Positions 38,201-39,167 of a DNA stretch of 39,167 nt are shown here, piece after piece. The notes under the pieces were generated by a model that saw only the letters and a program-made list of their open reading frames with translations, did no database searches and was not told where the DNA came from. The DNA is taken from NCBI GenBank assembly GCA_903870545.1, contig CAIQDI010000021.1, positions 1 to 39,167 of the forward strand, given 5' to 3'. The translations under genes and the position numbers were made by a program. Source of the stretch: an uncultured Pseudomonadota bacterium (lineage in GTDB: Bacteria; Pseudomonadota; Gammaproteobacteria; Methylococcales; Methylomonadaceae). The first letter of the stretch is position 1; each line of letters begins with the position of its first letter.

Positions 38201-39167
38201 ATATTGTCGATGCCAATACCACCGCCACCGATATTTTTGCTTCGGGGGTGAATTTTGTGGCAGCTGGAATAGGTAGTGTGACAAATCCGTTAGAAATAGC
38301 CGCTTCAAAATTAACGGCTAACGCCAGTGCGAGTGGGATGTTTATCACTGATACCGATGCAGTCAGTGTTGAAAAAGTTAATATTGCTGTATTTAAAGTT
38401 GATTTGACCGGCATTGCCACCGCCAGCGAAATAGTGACAGGAAGTGATTTAAAAACAATTATGGGTGCGATTTTATTGAATGCGCCTAAAATTACCATTA
38501 CTGACGGCAACAATGATAATAAAGGCGTGACTTCCACGAGTGGCGACATTTCCTTAAATGCCACAGCAGATGCGTTGGAATTGCAATCCAGTGTGAGCAG
38601 CGGCAGTGGCAATCTCGTTTTATCATCCAGCGCGGCACTAAAACAAGGTGCGACCGGACACATTTTCACCAGCGAAGCAGGCAGTATCAATCTCACTGCC
38701 GGAGCCGAATTGTCACTTACCAACGGGGCAAAAATTCAAGCTACCACCGGAAAAATAACCATCAAAGTGATAGGGGCTGCCACGCTCAATAATGTCAGTA
38801 CCACTGTGGGAACGATTTCATTGAATGCGTCTAAAATTACCATTATGGACGGCAATAATAATCAAGGCGTAACTTCCACGAGTGGCAACATTTCCTTAAA
38901 TACCACCGCCGGAACGTTAGAATTACAATCCAGCGTGAGCAGCGGCAGTGGCAATCTCGTTTTATCAGCCAGCGCGGCACTAAAACAAGGCGCGACCGGA
39001 CACATTATCACCAGTGCAACAGGCAATAATGATGTCACTGCCGGAGCCGAATTTTCACTCACCAACGGGGCGAAAATTCAAGCCACCACCGGAAAAATAA
39101 CCATCAAAGCGATAGGGACTATCACGCTCAATAATGTCAGTACCACCGTGGGAACGATTTCATTGAA
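32254..39167 (+). CDS. Giant LEPR-XLL-type repeat protein B, likely adhesin (3' partial)
   Basis: An open frame with no stop runs from ATG 32254 to the window end (2,304 complete codons). The N-terminus is basic and lacks a classical hydrophobic Sec core. Residues 20-30 read LEQRILLSADP, a variant of the LEPR-XLL motif found at the N-terminus of giant bacterial surface proteins. Residues 93-321 form a module homologous to the C-terminal module of giant protein A. Then come beta-solenoid repeats with strings such as SGNISLISGA, GTIDL, GAKIQT and ALDINVDNLTA, arranged from 35299 as about 215-residue super-repeats and from about 38476 as a 114-residue tandem repeat. These resemble filamentous-haemagglutinin-type solenoids. 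It starts 12 bp after the glycosyltransferase stop, with no recognisable Shine-Dalgarno sequence in TAATCCGACATAATA. The Ser/Thr/Asn/Gly-rich composition makes it a plausible glycosylation target. Function inferred as adhesion or cell-surface matrix. Confidence 0.92.
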   Translation, partial: MKKLNSSGVIRKTLFAIETLEQRILLSADPIVSELVQQYYNANAENSGALRVAQSTTSENVLLKQTAQENASLNRLDLNLANVKNQNFALNSIDIKNFDDFQNTAGQIVIGNENSHAIVTLGDAKTDTGKLAFNQNLLISNPQNGGEIFIDDDLVGGKNADLTIHGSGHTTTLSADILTAAGSNITINDSLKISGARLINSGSSIQLGSSSNHFLDGNSTTGNTLTLEAAPNTGNIVVEGIVGGDSTNKLSALTITGNTASNTPSTSTKVNDVVFNSAVTIAGDVIIEASGTVTFSDTLTITGNLTITGAKSVVFGNRVIVSGTTTGTITLTGGSGLTDSVIFNNDVSSKAVTITGFETVAFKNNLTVSSGNLSISNAAFATTASFGSNVVVSAGSISITDSTITNTTDNATFYGDVTASAGITISKIETVVFKTTLNISAGNLSITDAKSTAFGSNVVVSAGTISVVDSLTIGSANFGSDNLTFNSDVTTSGNVTITAIETVAFNAALNISAGDLSVTAAKLAVFGNNLVMSGSGKNILLESDEITLNGGQESVRGTGTLTMYPTTKTYDIAIASPPAENTDNTLNLSSSELVTLKAGFSKITIGREDTATAHADLLATGTIYIGSKAANQNTFTDPLVIFGKNIEIKDYSNPDFKFQNKDTIKLDAVENILIYNEVKAIDGTTNKNITLYSAAGEIKQVSNDTDALVTESIGAGDLTITSSKGIDLSWVNAVNVAATNTTSGNIKINSNAPIAVTTTFTTMTGVPTSNILLSSDTNNLIFNVPLTTTSGSITVNSGGTLIINNPISTTSGTIDIKSKNDLTLNAITSSTGSSPISFTSTAASIFQKADITSATAGGLITLTAAVNIDMLDGKKISTGSAVSGTITLTAGADIKVSILEATTAINVTSTAGAIVDNLTGETATDLNIKGSTTVATLKAAKGIGTAIDDMDTLISTLSASNDLTAGATGGIFISEIDALTIGAGGIKSSGGDGSVVILTTGLLTIAGSIDVSGAVGNILLKNASSDILLNALVKSASGNISMITLAGSIIHSAAGDIEIGTDVTKTIELESSLAITMVDGAVIKTKGGNVYLNAKGGNIQIGSIDAVTGSVSILTTNIFSIFDVEGTDSDTDITAENCRIATKSLGTTTNALDLNVTNLSVATVNGLFLSEGNGVIVKEIPIVRVNRVGIAAATTALADSAVQSGLQSTTSGAIVLTTVLGDITLDKSVIAGGVQNVLINAKGDLKINAVVNVSSGSLNLISGATLTQTADGDILTAGGTLDVNAATTIFMADGAETKTTDKDIRYKTTTGDISLGFIDAGTGSVAILAGGNIVDSESTIAVPAVDIKAKALNLTAGNGVTTAENPLEINVDNLTATTSGVGGIFLLESNAISVEQVSVTVNLVSTAGANSADTPIIASDLATSNGSIILNAADITLKDSNSNNKVVSAIGSGNILLNANNGNLIFDSSINTGSGNISLVATGNIVASSTSQILTNSLGTIDLMATSGINMMNGAKIQTSNTNIRLNASTGDITIGQINAGTANVSLITGGQIFDGNDTGIDVVAGGLRLNAMTGVGKSDNALDINVITLSGMVSNGSFFISDATGITVTTIDALSVNRVDNKAAVTPVIDAAQSDLISAANGSIILTALAGDIIILDGNTDGKSLFTTSTGNILLNAVGGISVQADINANGGNITLLSSASIIQGSVGNIVTVGKGTIDLSAAVAINVAIGAKIQTAGGNIRLNAVESMTLSGVNAVTGSVSLSANSILGSNSDNVLDIVATNLRINAISAGTGTNALDINVDNLTAVMTNGGLFINEANGITVTEIPAIVVNRVAATGLIADITDLKQSNLSSLAGAIVLTTQAGDITVLDGNSDTKGITTQSGNILLNAAANLNIQSAIENVSGNISLISGAMLSQSATGNLTTVNSGTIDVTAATILMANGSTTKTADTNIRYTSTGGDITVGILNAGKANIALFAAKNIVDANTTATDIFASGVNFVAAGIGSVTNPLEIAASKLTANASASGMFITDTDAVSVEKVNIAVFKVDLTGIATASEIVTGSDLKTIMGAILLNAPKITITDGNNDNKGVTSTSGDISLNATADALELQSSVSSGSGNLVLSSSAALKQGATGHIFTSEAGSINLTAGAELSLTNGAKIQATTGKITIKVIGAATLNNVSTTVGTISLNASKITIMDGNNNQGVTSTSGNISLNTTAGTLELQSSVSSGSGNLVLSASAALKQGATGHIITSATGNNDVTAGAEFSLTNGAKIQATTGKITIKAIGTITLNNVSTTVGTISL
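32311..32343 (+). other. LEPR-XLL-like N-terminal motif (LEQRILLSADP)
   Basis: Residues 20-30 of giant protein B match the LEPR-x-LL(S)(A/G)D motif of giant bacterial surface proteins, with Gln in place of the usual Pro. A short basic leader (MKKLNSSGVIRK) precedes it. Its position near the N-terminus confirms ATG 32254 as the start. Confidence 0.88.
32530..33216 (+). repeat. N-terminal module of protein B, homologous to the end of protein A
   Basis: The module runs from IDIKNFDDFQNTAGQIVIG to AKSVVFGNRVIV and contains GSGHTTTLSA at 32749-32778. It is somewhat longer than its partner because of insertions around TLEAAPNTGNIVVEG and NTASNTPSTSTK. Confidence 0.9.
35299..38541 (+). repeat. Five ~215-residue solenoid super-repeats in protein B
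   Basis: Units start at 35299, 35956, 36610, 37267 and 37909, spaced 657, 654, 657, 642 and then 633 bp to the next block. Order of landmarks: GNILLNA, SGNISLIS, GTIDL, GAKIQT, NIRLNASTGDITIG, INAGTANVSL, a variable AxxLxLxAxxGxG, NALDINVDNLTA, GGLFIxE, ITVxxI, VNRV, GAIILT and GDITxLDGN. Adhesin-type beta-solenoid. Confidence 0.88.
38476..39167 (+). repeat. Near-identical 114-residue tandem repeat at the window edge
   Basis: Two copies (from about 38476 and 38821, offset 342-345 bp with one codon indel) share long identical DNA runs such as GAGCAGCGGCAGTGGCAATC. Each encodes ITxxDGNN, GVTSTSG, LELQSSVSSGSGNLVLS, ALKQGATGHI, LTNGAKIQATTGKITIK and TLNNVSTTVGTISLN. The second copy reaches the window end, so the array probably continues. 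Confidence 0.93.

Noticed and set aside
114-38723. Dozens of minus-strand open frames of 60-320 codons across both giant genes (for example 28374-29342, 26328-27035 and 38121-38723).
   Set aside because: They lie in one antisense register dictated by the codon use of the repeats, mirror the repeat periodicity, have no recognisable domains and no start signals. They are shadows.

Overview
This window is almost entirely coding on the + strand and holds four genes in one tight unit: the 3' part of a giant repeat-protein gene (1-29586, at least 9,861 residues, N-terminus outside the window), a small left-handed beta-helix acyltransferase (29589-30164), a TPR plus GT41-type O-GlcNAc-transferase-like glycosyltransferase (30154-32241), and the 5' part of a second giant repeat-protein gene (32254 to beyond the window end, at least 2,304 residues). 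The junctions are a 2-bp gap, an 11-bp overlap and a 12-bp gap. I see no terminator, promoter, tRNA, rRNA, insertion sequence or CRISPR array.

Organism: RTX-type calcium repeats, filamentous-haemagglutinin-like beta-solenoids and an N-terminal LEPR-XLL-like motif (LEQRILLSADP) point to a Gram-negative bacterium with very large secreted or surface proteins. Base composition looks moderate to slightly AT-rich. A gammaproteobacterium is my best guess. Green sulfur bacteria also carry giant adhesin-like genes, and the sequence alone does not settle the phylum.

Layout of giant protein A (1-29586): a tandem array of about 150-residue beta-rich modules (1-2280 and 3835-7068) is split by four GAGNV-type modules (2281-3834). 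Then come a striking 516-residue Leu-Pro pentad tract (7069-8616), degenerate modules carrying EF-hand-like calcium loops (8632-10290), an amphipathic beta-strand region (10291-11940), RTX nonapeptides (12181-12462) and a first beta-solenoid (12600-13960). These are followed by a tandem family I call LGY repeats (14105-15660), a second solenoid (15740-19690), a composite island with eight IGA-type repeats nested inside an LGY-like unit (19700-21560), and a Trp-rich stretch (22492-22848). A long third solenoid (23041-27999) and a terminal module (28795-29430) close the protein.

Giant protein B (32254 onward) starts with the LEPR-XLL-like motif. It then has a module homologous to the terminal module of protein A, then solenoid repeats organised as about 215-residue super-repeats, and finally a near-identical 114-residue tandem repeat running off the window edge.

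Working hypothesis (inference): A and B are giant exported adhesins or matrix proteins. The glycosyltransferase between them O-glycosylates one or both in the cytoplasm before export, and the acyltransferase decorates the glycan or a related substrate. No secretion machinery is visible in the window.
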